A stretch of 64,000 nucleotides of DNA from Cytophagia bacterium. GTDB lineage: Bacteria; Bacteroidota; Bacteroidia; Cytophagales; Spirosomataceae. Below are positions 50,286 through 58,234 of this stretch, one piece after another; position 1 is the stretch's first letter, and each line of letters starts with the position of its first letter. Position numbers and translations under genes: made by a program. The DNA lies in contig REAB01000065.1 of NCBI GenBank assembly GCA_004293645.1, positions 1 through 64,000 on the forward strand. Reading direction: 5' to 3'. Under the pieces are notes generated by a model. That model made no database searches. It was not told the DNA's origin and saw only the letters and a program-made list of their open reading frames with translations.

Positions 50286-52022
50286 ATGAAATCTCTTTTA
50301 TTTGTAGCTTTTCTGCTGTTGAGTTTGGTTAATTATGGCCAGCAACGCACCTACTGTAATCCCATGGATATTGGGTATCGGTACAATTTTGAACAACAAA
50401 ACGAGCGCGTATCTTACCGCTCTGGGGCCGACCCAGTCATTGTCAATCACAAATCCGAGTATTTTTTGTTCGTTACCATTTCGGGTGGCTGGTGGCATTC
50501 CAAAGATTTGATAAATTGGAACTACATAACGCCCGACAAATGGCCCATGGAAGATATGTGCGCGCCCGCCGCGCTGTCGGTGCGCGATACGCTCTACTTG
50601 TTTCAGTCCACGTTTGAGCAACGCCCCATTTTTGCGAGCGTGCAGCCCGAACAAGGCAAACTGCTCTTTTATAACCGTTGGCTACCGCGCGTGCCAGGCG
50701 CAGACGGCCCCTGGGACCCCGCCATCTTTCACGACCCCGACACCGACCGCTGGTTTATGTACTGGGGTTCGTCGAATGTATTTCCGCTGTATGGCATCGA
50801 ACTCGATAAATCGCGGCAACTTACCTACAAAGGCATGGCCAAAGAATTGTTTTATTTGTACCCCCAAAAACACGGTTGGGAACGTTTCGGCCAAAACCAT
50901 ACTTCCACCATTCGCCCTTTTACTGAGGGCGCGTGGATGACCAAACACAACGGCAAATATTACCTCCAATATGGCGCGCCCGGTACCGAATACAACGTCT
51001 ATGCCACGGGAACATACGTAGCCGACAACCCACTTGGGCCATTTGTTTACGCGCCCTACAATCCTGTTTCGTACAAACCAGGGGGCTTTATGAACGGGGC
51101 AGGCCACGGCAATACATTTCAAGACAATTTTGGCAATTATTGGAACACAGGTACGCCCTGGATTGCCGTAAACTGGCCCATGGAGCGGCGCGTAGCCATG
51201 TTTCCAGCGGGTTTTGACAAAGACGACGTGATGTATTCAAACACCCGTTTTGGCGATTTTCCGCATTATTTACCCAACCGAAAACTCCAAAACAAAGATG
51301 AGTTGTTTACAGGCTGGATGTTGCTTTCGTACCAAAAAAAAGCCACCGCATCTTCGACCCGCGACACGCTTCATGCCAACAAAGCCACCGACGAAAACCC
51401 GCGTACTTTTTGGGTAGCCAATCAAAACCGCAACGGCGAAATATTGACCGTGGATTTAGAAAAAGAATCAGAAGTGCGGGCGGTACAGATTAATTATACC
51501 GACTACAAATCGAATGTTTTTAACTCAGATTCGAGCGTAAAAACGCAGTTTGAAATTTATGGCTCATTGGACAATCAAAACTGGCAATTACTGGCCGATT
51601 TGTCGCAAGAGCAAAAAGATCGGCCGTGTGCGTATGTGGAGCTGGCCAAGCCCGTTCGGGCGCGTTGGGTGCGCTACAAACACGTTTATACCAAAGCCCC
51701 CAACTTGGCCATATCAGCTTTGCGGGTGTTTGGCAACGGCCTCGGTGCTGCGCCCCAAACGCCTTCCAACCTGACCGCTCAACGTGATAAAGACGAACGC
51801 AACGCGCTTGTGAAATGGCACAAAGTGGCGGGGGCAGTGGGCTACAATGTGCTGTGGGGTATTGCCAAAGATAAACTCTACCAAACGTATCAAGTCTGGA
51901 GCGATGCACCTAATGTACTCGAATTGAGGGCATTGAGCGTTGGGCAAAGTTACTACGTGGCCATCGAAGCCTTCAACGAAAGCGGGGTTTCTCAGGTCAG
52001 CGAAGCCGTTTTTGTGAAGTAA
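50286..52022 (+). CDS. Secreted glycoside hydrolase family 43-like protein with discoidin and FN3 domains
   Basis: 578 residues. Signal peptide (LLFVAFLLLSLVNYGQQ), then a five-bladed propeller with SGADPVIVNHKSEYFLF (catalytic-base Asp position), PDKWPMEDMCAPAA, DGPWDPAIFHDPDTDRWFMYW and the GAPGTEYNVYATGTYV region. From ~360 a discoidin/F5-8C domain (ATDENPRTFWVANQNRNGEILTVDL, VRYKHVYTKAPN), from ~495 an FN3 domain (NALVKWHKVAGAVGYNVLWG). GH43 enzymes cut arabinan or xylan side chains. The uronate operon nearby is compatible with plant polysaccharide use. Confidence 0.86.
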   Translation: MKSLLFVAFLLLSLVNYGQQRTYCNPMDIGYRYNFEQQNERVSYRSGADPVIVNHKSEYFLFVTISGGWWHSKDLINWNYITPDKWPMEDMCAPAALSVRDTLYLFQSTFEQRPIFASVQPEQGKLLFYNRWLPRVPGADGPWDPAIFHDPDTDRWFMYWGSSNVFPLYGIELDKSRQLTYKGMAKELFYLYPQKHGWERFGQNHTSTIRPFTEGAWMTKHNGKYYLQYGAPGTEYNVYATGTYVADNPLGPFVYAPYNPVSYKPGGFMNGAGHGNTFQDNFGNYWNTGTPWIAVNWPMERRVAMFPAGFDKDDVMYSNTRFGDFPHYLPNRKLQNKDELFTGWMLLSYQKKATASSTRDTLHANKATDENPRTFWVANQNRNGEILTVDLEKESEVRAVQINYTDYKSNVFNSDSSVKTQFEIYGSLDNQNWQLLADLSQEQKDRPCAYVELAKPVRARWVRYKHVYTKAPNLAISALRVFGNGLGAAPQTPSNLTAQRDKDERNALVKWHKVAGAVGYNVLWGIAKDKLYQTYQVWSDAPNVLELRALSVGQSYYVAIEAFNESGVSQVSEAVFVK

Positions 52023-52031
52023 AAAAACAAA

Positions 52032-52099
52032 ATGCGCCAACAAGTTGTAATTGATGCAAGCCTTGTTGCTTATCCAGAAAGAATGATAACTTTGCGCAT
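52032..52099. other. Nested inverted repeats between GH43 and aquaglyceroporin
   Basis: ATGCGC (52032-52037) pairs with GCGCAT (52094-52099) and, inside, CAACAAG (52038-52044) pairs with CTTGTTG (52062-52068). The A and T runs outside the outer stem suggest a terminator with a branched loop for the GH43 gene. Confidence 0.45.
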
Positions 52100-52138
52100 T
52101 GTTTTTAGCAAATACCAACCCTAAACTCTTAAAAAATA

Positions 52139-52837
52139 ATGCAAAATTCTCCTTTTCTGGGCGAGCTAATTGGCACCATGGTGCTGATTTTATTGGGCAA
52201 TGGCGTGGTGGCCAACGTCGTTTTGAAAAAAACCAAAGGCGAAAACGGCGGCTGGATGGTCATCACGGCTGGCTGGGCGTTTGCCGTTACCATTGGTATT
52301 TTTGTGGCTACGGCTTTTGGCAGTGCCGATGCCCACCTCAATCCTGCTGTTACGCTGGGCTTTGCGGTTTCGACCAACGATTTCTCAAAAGTGTTGCCGT
52401 ATTTTTCGGCCCAGCTTATTGGCGCGTTTTTGGGTGCTACTTTGGTCTGGGTTTATCACCTGCCACACTGGAAAGAAACCCCCGGCAAAGGTGCAAAATT
52501 GGCCGCTTTTGCCACTGGGCCCGCCATTCGCACGGCCGTACCCAATTTTGTGGGTGAACTCATCGGTACGCTGGTATTGTTGGCTGGTTTGAAGGGAATT
52601 GGTAGCATTACAACTGGCCTCGGCCCATTTGCGGTAGGTATTTTGGTCTGGGCCATCGGCCTGTCGTTGGGCGGCACCACGGGCTATTGCATCAATCCTG
52701 CCCGCGACTTAGGACCTCGCATAGCCCACGCCTTGCTACCCATCGCCGACAAAGGCTCTTCCGATTGGGCGTATGGCTGGCTGCCCGTCGCAGCACCGCT
52801 CACCGCCGCTTTGATAGCTGGTTTGTTGTTTTTATAA
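52139..52837 (+). CDS. Aquaporin/aquaglyceroporin (MIP family)
   Basis: 232 residues, six membrane helices. Two NPA boxes are in order: HLNPAVTLGFAV (near residue 66) and INPARDLGPRIAHAL (near 188). The Asp directly after NPAR (NPARD) is the residue typical of glycerol facilitators (GlpF-like) rather than strict water channels. N-terminus SPFLGELIGTMVLILLGNGVVANVVLKKTKGENGGWM fits the family. Glycerol or small polyol uptake is the likely job. A TPR lipoprotein gene follows after 13 bases. Confidence 0.93.
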   Translation: MQNSPFLGELIGTMVLILLGNGVVANVVLKKTKGENGGWMVITAGWAFAVTIGIFVATAFGSADAHLNPAVTLGFAVSTNDFSKVLPYFSAQLIGAFLGATLVWVYHLPHWKETPGKGAKLAAFATGPAIRTAVPNFVGELIGTLVLLAGLKGIGSITTGLGPFAVGILVWAIGLSLGGTTGYCINPARDLGPRIAHALLPIADKGSSDWAYGWLPVAAPLTAALIAGLLFL

Positions 52838-52850
52838 AAATTAGATTTGA

Positions 52851-53564
52851 ATGAAAAAATTATTGTTGCGTCATCTTTGGGTACTTTTTTGCGTTTGTTT
52901 GGTAGCGTGTGGGGCATCGGCCGACGCGCTTTTGGAGCAAGGCAAAACGTTGATGAAAGCAGGAAAATTTCGGGAAGCACTCGAATATCTCAACCAAGCC
53001 GTTGAGAAAAACGACCAAAACGCCGAATATTTTAATGCCCGTGGCGTAGCCTATTTTGAACTAAAAGAGTTTGACCATGCCCTGTTAGACTACGAACAAG
53101 CCATCAAAATAGACGGAGAATTTTATCGGCCTTATTACAACCGCGCTTTGCTGCGCACTGCCCAAAACGACAATGACAACGCGCTCAAAGACTATTCGGA
53201 AGCCCTGCGACGCAATCCCGAAAATGCCGAAATTTTGGTAAATCGCGGCCAATTATTGGCAGCTACGGGTCAGAATAGTGCCGCCAGCAACGACTTTGAA
53301 GCGGCCACAAAAATTGACCCCAAAAATGCGTTGGCTTGGTTCAATCAAGGAAATATATTGTTTAAAGAAGAAAAACTGCCCCAAGCTATTGCGTATTTTC
53401 AGAAAGCCGTGGCGCAAGACCCCAAATTTGGCAAAGCCTACTACGCGCTGGGCATTGCACAATTGGCGGAGCAAAAGCAAGACGTGGGTTGCCTCAATCT
53501 TAAACAAGCCCAAAAATTAGGCTACGCCGATGCCCAAGTAGCCATTGAGCAATATTGCAAGTAG
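52851..53564 (+). CDS. Tetratricopeptide-repeat lipoprotein
   Basis: 237 residues. Signal peptide with lipobox LVAC (Cys20). At least five 34-residue TPR units follow (AGKFREALEYLNQAVEKNDQ, NARGVAYFELKEFDHALLDYEQAIKID, NRALLRTAQNDNDNALKDYSEALRR, NRGQLLAATGQNSAASNDFEAATKID, NQGNILFKEEKLPQAIAYFQKAV), ending in DVGCLNLKQAQKLGYADA. A protein-protein scaffold in the periplasm; partner unknown. Starts 13 bases after the aquaglyceroporin. Confidence 0.92.
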   Translation: MKKLLLRHLWVLFCVCLVACGASADALLEQGKTLMKAGKFREALEYLNQAVEKNDQNAEYFNARGVAYFELKEFDHALLDYEQAIKIDGEFYRPYYNRALLRTAQNDNDNALKDYSEALRRNPENAEILVNRGQLLAATGQNSAASNDFEAATKIDPKNALAWFNQGNILFKEEKLPQAIAYFQKAVAQDPKFGKAYYALGIAQLAEQKQDVGCLNLKQAQKLGYADAQVAIEQYCK

Positions 53565-53645
53565 CTGATAATTAGCTACTTTTCTCAAAAATTGACTGGT
53601 AAAAATAAAAGTTTATTGTTGCAATCATTTTACATTATCTAACTG

Positions 53646-54671
53646 ATGCACCGCCGCGACCTGCTCAAAACTCTATCTGCCACCGCGTTGTCGGGCACTA
53701 CTTTGGCCCAAAACGGCATCCCAAAAATCATAAAACCCAATCGGCTGTATGCGGGCGACACCATCGCCATTGTAGGCCCTGCCGCGCCCGCGTACAGCCG
53801 TGAGCAAGTGCAAGTTACGGTTGAGTCGTTGGAAGCACTGGGCTTGAAAGTAAGCATTGGAAAGCACATTTACGACCGCTACGGCTACCTCGCAGGCCGC
53901 GATGCCGACCGCGCCGCCGACTTAAACGCCGCTTTTGCCGACCCCAACATCAAGGGCATTATTGCCATGCACGGCGGCTGGGGCTGCGCCCGTTTGCTGC
54001 CGTTGCTCCACTACGATGTTATTGCCAAAAACCCCAAACCGCTCTTGGGTTACAGCGATATTACGGCTCTTTTGTTGGGTATTTACGCCAAAACAGGGTT
54101 GGTTACTTTTCACGGCCCCGAAGGTGCGGCTACTTGGAATCAATTCACAGTCAAGCATTTACAACAGGTTTTGTTTGGTGCAGAAGCCATTTTGATGCAA
54201 AACCCCAAAGACAAAGGCGACTTACTGGTGCAAGAAAAAGACCGTACTACCACGCTTGTTTCGGGCAAGGTACGCGGCAAACTCATCGGCGGCAATCTCA
54301 CCGTACTGAGCCATATTGTAGGTTCGCCTTATTTGCCCGATTTCAAAAATGCCATTTTGTTTTTGGAAGATGTACATGAAGAACCTTACAGCGTGGACCG
54401 GATGCTGACCCAGCTCAAATTGGCGGGTATTTTAGACCAAATTGCGGGCTTTGTGTTTGGCAAATGCACCCAATGCGACGCTCAGGGCGGTTATGGTTCG
54501 CTCACGCTCTGGGATTTGTTCGACGACCACATTGTGCCGCTCAAAAAACCTGCCTACACGGGGGCTATGATTGGCCACATCAAAGATAAATTTACGGTGC
54601 CACTCGGCATCGAAGCCGAACTCGATGCCGACGCAGGAACTATTCAGCTCTTAGAATCAGCGGTTTTATAA
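53646..54671 (+). CDS. LD-carboxypeptidase, S66 family, Tat-exported
   Basis: 341 residues. N-terminal HRRDLLKTLSATALSGTTLA is a twin-arginine leader. The S66 serine peptidase fold then has the nucleophile in LGYSDITALLLGIYAKTG, Glu in ILFLEDVHEEPYSVDRML and His in IGHIKDKFTVPLG, completing the Ser-His-Glu triad; RNase-like MHGGWGCARLLPLL matches the strand before the nucleophile. LdcA-type enzymes cut the L-D bond of murein tetrapeptides for wall recycling. MccF-type immunity enzymes are an alternative; export argues for a wall role. Confidence 0.9.
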   Translation: MHRRDLLKTLSATALSGTTLAQNGIPKIIKPNRLYAGDTIAIVGPAAPAYSREQVQVTVESLEALGLKVSIGKHIYDRYGYLAGRDADRAADLNAAFADPNIKGIIAMHGGWGCARLLPLLHYDVIAKNPKPLLGYSDITALLLGIYAKTGLVTFHGPEGAATWNQFTVKHLQQVLFGAEAILMQNPKDKGDLLVQEKDRTTTLVSGKVRGKLIGGNLTVLSHIVGSPYLPDFKNAILFLEDVHEEPYSVDRMLTQLKLAGILDQIAGFVFGKCTQCDAQGGYGSLTLWDLFDDHIVPLKKPAYTGAMIGHIKDKFTVPLGIEAELDADAGTIQLLESAVL

Positions 54672-54684
54672 GTATCATTGCAAA

Positions 54685-56055
54685 ATGGACAAACTGTTTT
54701 CAAAAATACGGCAGTCGAAGACTGAACTCGACGCATTGAGGCCGCTCGAAAAAGACCGCGAACTGGCTGTCATGCAAAAGTTGCGATTGGATTGGAACTA
54801 TCATTCCAACCATTTGGAGGGCAATACGTTGTCGTATGGTGAAACCAAAGCATTGATTTTGTTTGGGATAACGGCTCAAGGAAAGCCTTTGAAAGACCAT
54901 TTTGAAATAACGGGGCACGACGAAGCCGTTAAGTGGATTGAAGAAGTGGTAAAGGAAGAACGCCCACTTACCGAAAACTTTATTCGAGAACTGCATAAAC
55001 TCATTTTAAAACAACCTTACGAAACAAAGGCCATTACGCCCGAAGGTGCAACAACCTACAAGCAGGTGAAAGTGGGTCAGTACAAAACCACGCCCAACCA
55101 CGTTAAAACCCAGACAGGCGAGATTTTTCGATTTGCTACTCCCGAAGAAACCCCCGCTTTGATGCACGATTTGCTGGAATGGTACCGCCACAAAAAGCAG
55201 GAGTTAGACACAGAGCCGCTTTTGTTGGCGGCGGAGTTTCATTACAAGTTCATCAGAATTCATCCTTTCGACGATGGCAACGGGCGCACGGCCCGCATCT
55301 TGATGAATTTTATTTTGATGCAATCTGGCTATCCACCCGTTGTTATCAAAACCGAAGACAAGCAATTGTATATCAGCGTTTTGCAACAAGCAGATGCGGA
55401 TATTTTAGAACCTTTTTTCAATTATATTGGCCAAAACCTCCTACGCTCGCTTGACATCATGCTCAAAGGAGCAAAAGGTGAGCCTATTGAAGACCCCAAT
55501 GATTTGGACAAAGAAATTGCGCTTTTAGAACAGAAGCTGAAAGGCGTTGGGGAGAAAGTTCAAGTGAAAAGTTCGGCAGAATCTACAAATAGAATTCTTT
55601 TAAAAACGATACCAATGTTACATTCGGAGATGGAAAAAGTAGCTGATAAATTCAAAAATTTTTATTTTAGTGAGCCAGAACAATACTTGCACTTCATTTA
55701 TTCTCCTCAAAAACCGATTGTAAGCTTTTCGCCTGTAAGCGATTTTTACGCGCTCTCGACCAATGAAATGAACGAAAAATTGAAAGCTATTGATGCTGTT
55801 GAAATAGAATACAGATTTGGATCTTTGAACAGGGTTGAATTAGCCGAAAAGTTTTCGTCAAAAATCAGAATTAAGTTTGATGAATTGAAATATTCAATAG
55901 CTGGAGATGGATTTATCAAGAGCATTGAAAAATTATATCATCAAAGTTTCTTGAATGAAGTAGAAATCGCTCAAATAGTCAAAGCCGAATCTAAGCGTCA
56001 TTTAAAATTTATTGAAGAACAAATAGAAGCCCACACACACAAAAAAGTCGACTAA
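54685..56055 (+). CDS. Fic-family AMP-transferase with self-inhibitory helix
   Basis: 456 residues. The inhibitory helix motif (NYHSNHLEGNTLSYGE, residues ~32-47) precedes the Fic core with HPFDDGNGRTARILMNFIL (near 193-211), where His is catalytic and Asp binds metal: a class II layout that keeps the enzyme inactive until relieved. Fic proteins attach AMP (or another nucleotide part) to protein Ser/Thr/Tyr. After ~290 the composition changes to AT-rich (30-35% GC in two counted 60-base lines against 45% in the Fic core) and a ~165-residue C-terminal domain has no known family. The join may be mosaic. Confidence 0.9.
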   Translation: MDKLFSKIRQSKTELDALRPLEKDRELAVMQKLRLDWNYHSNHLEGNTLSYGETKALILFGITAQGKPLKDHFEITGHDEAVKWIEEVVKEERPLTENFIRELHKLILKQPYETKAITPEGATTYKQVKVGQYKTTPNHVKTQTGEIFRFATPEETPALMHDLLEWYRHKKQELDTEPLLLAAEFHYKFIRIHPFDDGNGRTARILMNFILMQSGYPPVVIKTEDKQLYISVLQQADADILEPFFNYIGQNLLRSLDIMLKGAKGEPIEDPNDLDKEIALLEQKLKGVGEKVQVKSSAESTNRILLKTIPMLHSEMEKVADKFKNFYFSEPEQYLHFIYSPQKPIVSFSPVSDFYALSTNEMNEKLKAIDAVEIEYRFGSLNRVELAEKFSSKIRIKFDELKYSIAGDGFIKSIEKLYHQSFLNEVEIAQIVKAESKRHLKFIEEQIEAHTHKKVD

Positions 56056-56060
56056 AAATA

Positions 56061-56085
56061 CATCAAATACCATACATCATACATC
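56061..56085. repeat. Short CATACATCAT-type repeat
   Basis: CATCAAATACCATACATCAT followed by ACATC ends two bases before the quinone oxidoreductase ATG and shares its word with the block at 39011-39043. A simple-sequence block, not an RBS. Confidence 0.5.
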
Positions 56086-56086
56086 C

Positions 56087-57052
56087 ATGAAAGCACTCCT
56101 TTGCAAACAATATGGCCCGCCCAGCTCGCTGGTAGTAGAAGAAATACCGTCACTCAAAGCCGAAAAAGGCCAAGTTGTGATTGACGTAAAAGCCTGCGGG
56201 GTCAATTTTCCCGATACACTCATTATTGAGGGCAAATACCAGTTTAAGCCGCCGTTTCCGTTTTCGCCTGGGGGCGAAGTAGCGGGGGTAGTCAAAGAAG
56301 TGGGCGAGGGCGTGGCACACCTCAAAGTGGGCGACAACGTGTTTGCCATGACTGGCTGGGGTGGGTTTGCGCAAGAAGTGGCGGTAGCGGCCAACCGCGC
56401 TTTTCCGATGCCCGTTGGCATGGATTATGCCGTGGCCGCGTCGTTGATGTACACCTACGGTACTTCTTACCACGCCCTAAAAGACCGCGCCAGCCTCCAA
56501 GCGGGCGAAACCCTGCTGGTGTTGGGGGCGGCGGGCGGCGTGGGTTTGGCCGCACTTAATTTGGGCAAAATAATGGGCGCAAAAGTAATTGCAGCGGCCT
56601 CAAACCCCGAAAAACTGGCACTTTGCCAAGTATATGGTGCCGACGAACTCATTGATTATACCCAAGAAGACCTCCGCGAGCGGCTCAAAGCAATCGGTGG
56701 CGTGGACGTAATCTACGACCCCGTGGGTGGGCCATACACCGAGCCTGCTCTCCGCGCCATGAACTGGAAAGGGCGTTATTTGGTAGTGGGTTTTGCGGCA
56801 GGCCAAATTCCGAACATTCCGCTCAACCTGCCTCTGCTCAAAGGCTGCGCCGTAATGGGCGTATTTTGGGGTTCGTTTGCCGAGCGCGAACCCAAAGCCA
56901 ATTATCAAAATGTGCTTGAATTGCTTGAGTTTTACCGCAACGGTCAGATGAAACCACACATTCAACGGATATGTTCGCTCGAAGAAGCGCCAGAAGCACT
57001 TTACGACATGCTCGAAAGGCGCGTCATGGGGAAACTGGTGGTAGCACCTTAA
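56087..57052 (+). CDS. NADPH:quinone oxidoreductase-like MDR protein
   Basis: 321 residues, zinc-free medium-chain dehydrogenase. CGVNFPDTLIIEGKYQFKPPFPFSPGGEVAG, VGDNVFAMTGWGGFAQEV, then Rossmann LVLGAAGGVGLAALNLGKIMGAKVIAAASNPEKL and GRYLVVGFAAGQIPNIPLN. Lack of the structural and catalytic zinc Cys and the AAGGVG Rossmann loop fit the quinone oxidoreductase/zeta-crystallin class. Substrate probably a small quinone or enone; exact activity unknown. Terminator follows immediately. Confidence 0.9.
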   Translation: MKALLCKQYGPPSSLVVEEIPSLKAEKGQVVIDVKACGVNFPDTLIIEGKYQFKPPFPFSPGGEVAGVVKEVGEGVAHLKVGDNVFAMTGWGGFAQEVAVAANRAFPMPVGMDYAVAASLMYTYGTSYHALKDRASLQAGETLLVLGAAGGVGLAALNLGKIMGAKVIAAASNPEKLALCQVYGADELIDYTQEDLRERLKAIGGVDVIYDPVGGPYTEPALRAMNWKGRYLVVGFAAGQIPNIPLNLPLLKGCAVMGVFWGSFAEREPKANYQNVLELLEFYRNGQMKPHIQRICSLEEAPEALYDMLERRVMGKLVVAP

Positions 57053-57084
57053 AGAAAAACCCCGCTTCGACGGGGTTTTTCTTT
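57051..57084. terminator. 14-bp stem terminator overlapping the stop codon
   Basis: AAAGAAAAACCCCG at 57051-57064 pairs with 57071-57084 across the CTTCGA loop and ends in T runs on each strand. The stem starts inside the TAA of the quinone oxidoreductase gene and abuts the convergent lipoprotein gene, so it serves both. Confidence 0.88.
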
Positions 57085-57085
57085 A

Positions 57086-57559
57086 TTACAAAACGCTTTT
57101 GAGCATTTCTTCGGCTTTGGCCAAGTCAGCTTTTATTTTTTCGATGTTTTTCTTCATCTCCTGCTGAATTTCCAGCATCTGGTCGGGCGTAACGTCGGGA
57201 GTAGGTTTGTGCTCATGCTCGTGGTTGTGGGCTTCGCCTTCGGCGTGCTTGTGTTCGAGGCCAGGCACGCCCACAATGTTTTCTTCCCATTCGGCAAAAG
57301 CCTTTTGCACACTTTCCAGAGCGGCACTGGTCGAGTCCAAACGCGCCAAGGCGGCAGCATCGGTTATGGTTTTTTTCTTATCTGCCAACATTATTTTCAA
57401 CGAATCAATGCCCTCAATTTGGGCTTCGAGGGCTTCGCCTATTTCGTGGGCTTCGTTGTGAATTTTACCCGCTTCTTCGAGTTTGGGGTCTTTTTTGTCG
57501 GCGCAAGCTAATGCACTTATTACCAAGGCAATAGATAGAAAATAAGCAAGTGTTTTCAT
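57086..57559 (-). CDS. His-rich helical lipoprotein (possible metal binding)
   Basis: 157 residues. Lipobox LISALAC (Cys19); the mature part is mostly alpha-helical, with two coiled stretches (KIHNEAHEIGEALEAQIEGI and LEIQQEMKKNIEKIKADLAKAE) joined by a His/Glu cluster (EHKHAEGEAHNHEHEHKP, near residue 102-119). Such clusters bind Zn, Ni or Cu and are common in periplasmic metal scavengers. It follows a membrane gene with an HMA-like domain by 26 bases, so the pair may handle a metal. No family recognised. Confidence 0.8.
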   Translation of the reverse strand: MKTLAYFLSIALVISALACADKKDPKLEEAGKIHNEAHEIGEALEAQIEGIDSLKIMLADKKKTITDAAALARLDSTSAALESVQKAFAEWEENIVGVPGLEHKHAEGEAHNHEHEHKPTPDVTPDQMLEIQQEMKKNIEKIKADLAKAEEMLKSVL

Positions 57560-57585
57560 TGTTTTTGGGTTTATGGTTTGTACAT

Positions 57586-58128
57586 TTATAATGCTTCTAC
57601 GGCGTAGCCTTGTTGGCGCAAAATAGCCAAAATAACTGGCTTGGAAGTTTTGCCCGACCGATACCGCACGCTCAGTTTTTGATTCTCAATTTCAATTTGT
57701 GAAGGCACTACGCCCTCTACCAATTGTAGCGTGTTGTTGAGTTCTTGGGGCGACTTAATCTTTTTGCTAAACTTAAACTCAGCCACTCGCGTGCTGGCGT
57801 AGCGTTCCATTTGAGCTTGAGCCAAACGGCTTTCTTCGCGTTGAAAATAGCGGTGTGGCACGGTATTGAGAAATATTGTTAAACACACAATTGCCCACAA
57901 AGTTCCTTTTTCGGCGCGGCTGTGGGCGTGGTTTGGTCGTCCATATACATCATAAAACGACCACGCCAATACTACCAACTGAATGATAATGAGCGGAATA
58001 CGGTATTGGTTGAGCCAATTGAAGGCTGCGTTGTTTACCAGTGCCATCAACAGCGGAAGCCAGCAACACAGCAAATGTACAAAGGCCGTAAAAGTAAATT
58101 GAAAAGTAACGGAAAGTAATCGAGTCAT
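57586..58128 (-). CDS. Membrane protein with degenerate HMA-like C-terminal domain
   Basis: 180 residues from the ATG at 58128 (MTRLLSVTFQFTFTAFVHLLCC). Three membrane helices (AFVHLLCCWLPLLMALV, IPLIIIQLVVLAWSF and TLWAIVCLTIFLN) with a CC-xL-P pair in the first, reminiscent of MerT/MerC-type metal-carrying helices. The C-terminus has a ferredoxin-like fold (SRVAEFKFSKKIKSPQELNNTLQLVEGVVPSQIEIENQKLSVRYRSGKTSKPVILAILRQQGYAVEAL) like an HMA domain but without the CxxC. Metal role is inferred, not shown. Operon with the His-rich lipoprotein. Confidence 0.75.
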   Translation of the reverse strand: MTRLLSVTFQFTFTAFVHLLCCWLPLLMALVNNAAFNWLNQYRIPLIIIQLVVLAWSFYDVYGRPNHAHSRAEKGTLWAIVCLTIFLNTVPHRYFQREESRLAQAQMERYASTRVAEFKFSKKIKSPQELNNTLQLVEGVVPSQIEIENQKLSVRYRSGKTSKPVILAILRQQGYAVEAL

Positions 58129-58234
58129 TTCTTGTTTGCAATAATGTTGCAAATATACAAACAAATTTATGACGGTAAAAAATTCCTGCTTGGTTCTTTA
58201 ATATTTTAGAACACAAACAAACACTTTTATTGAT

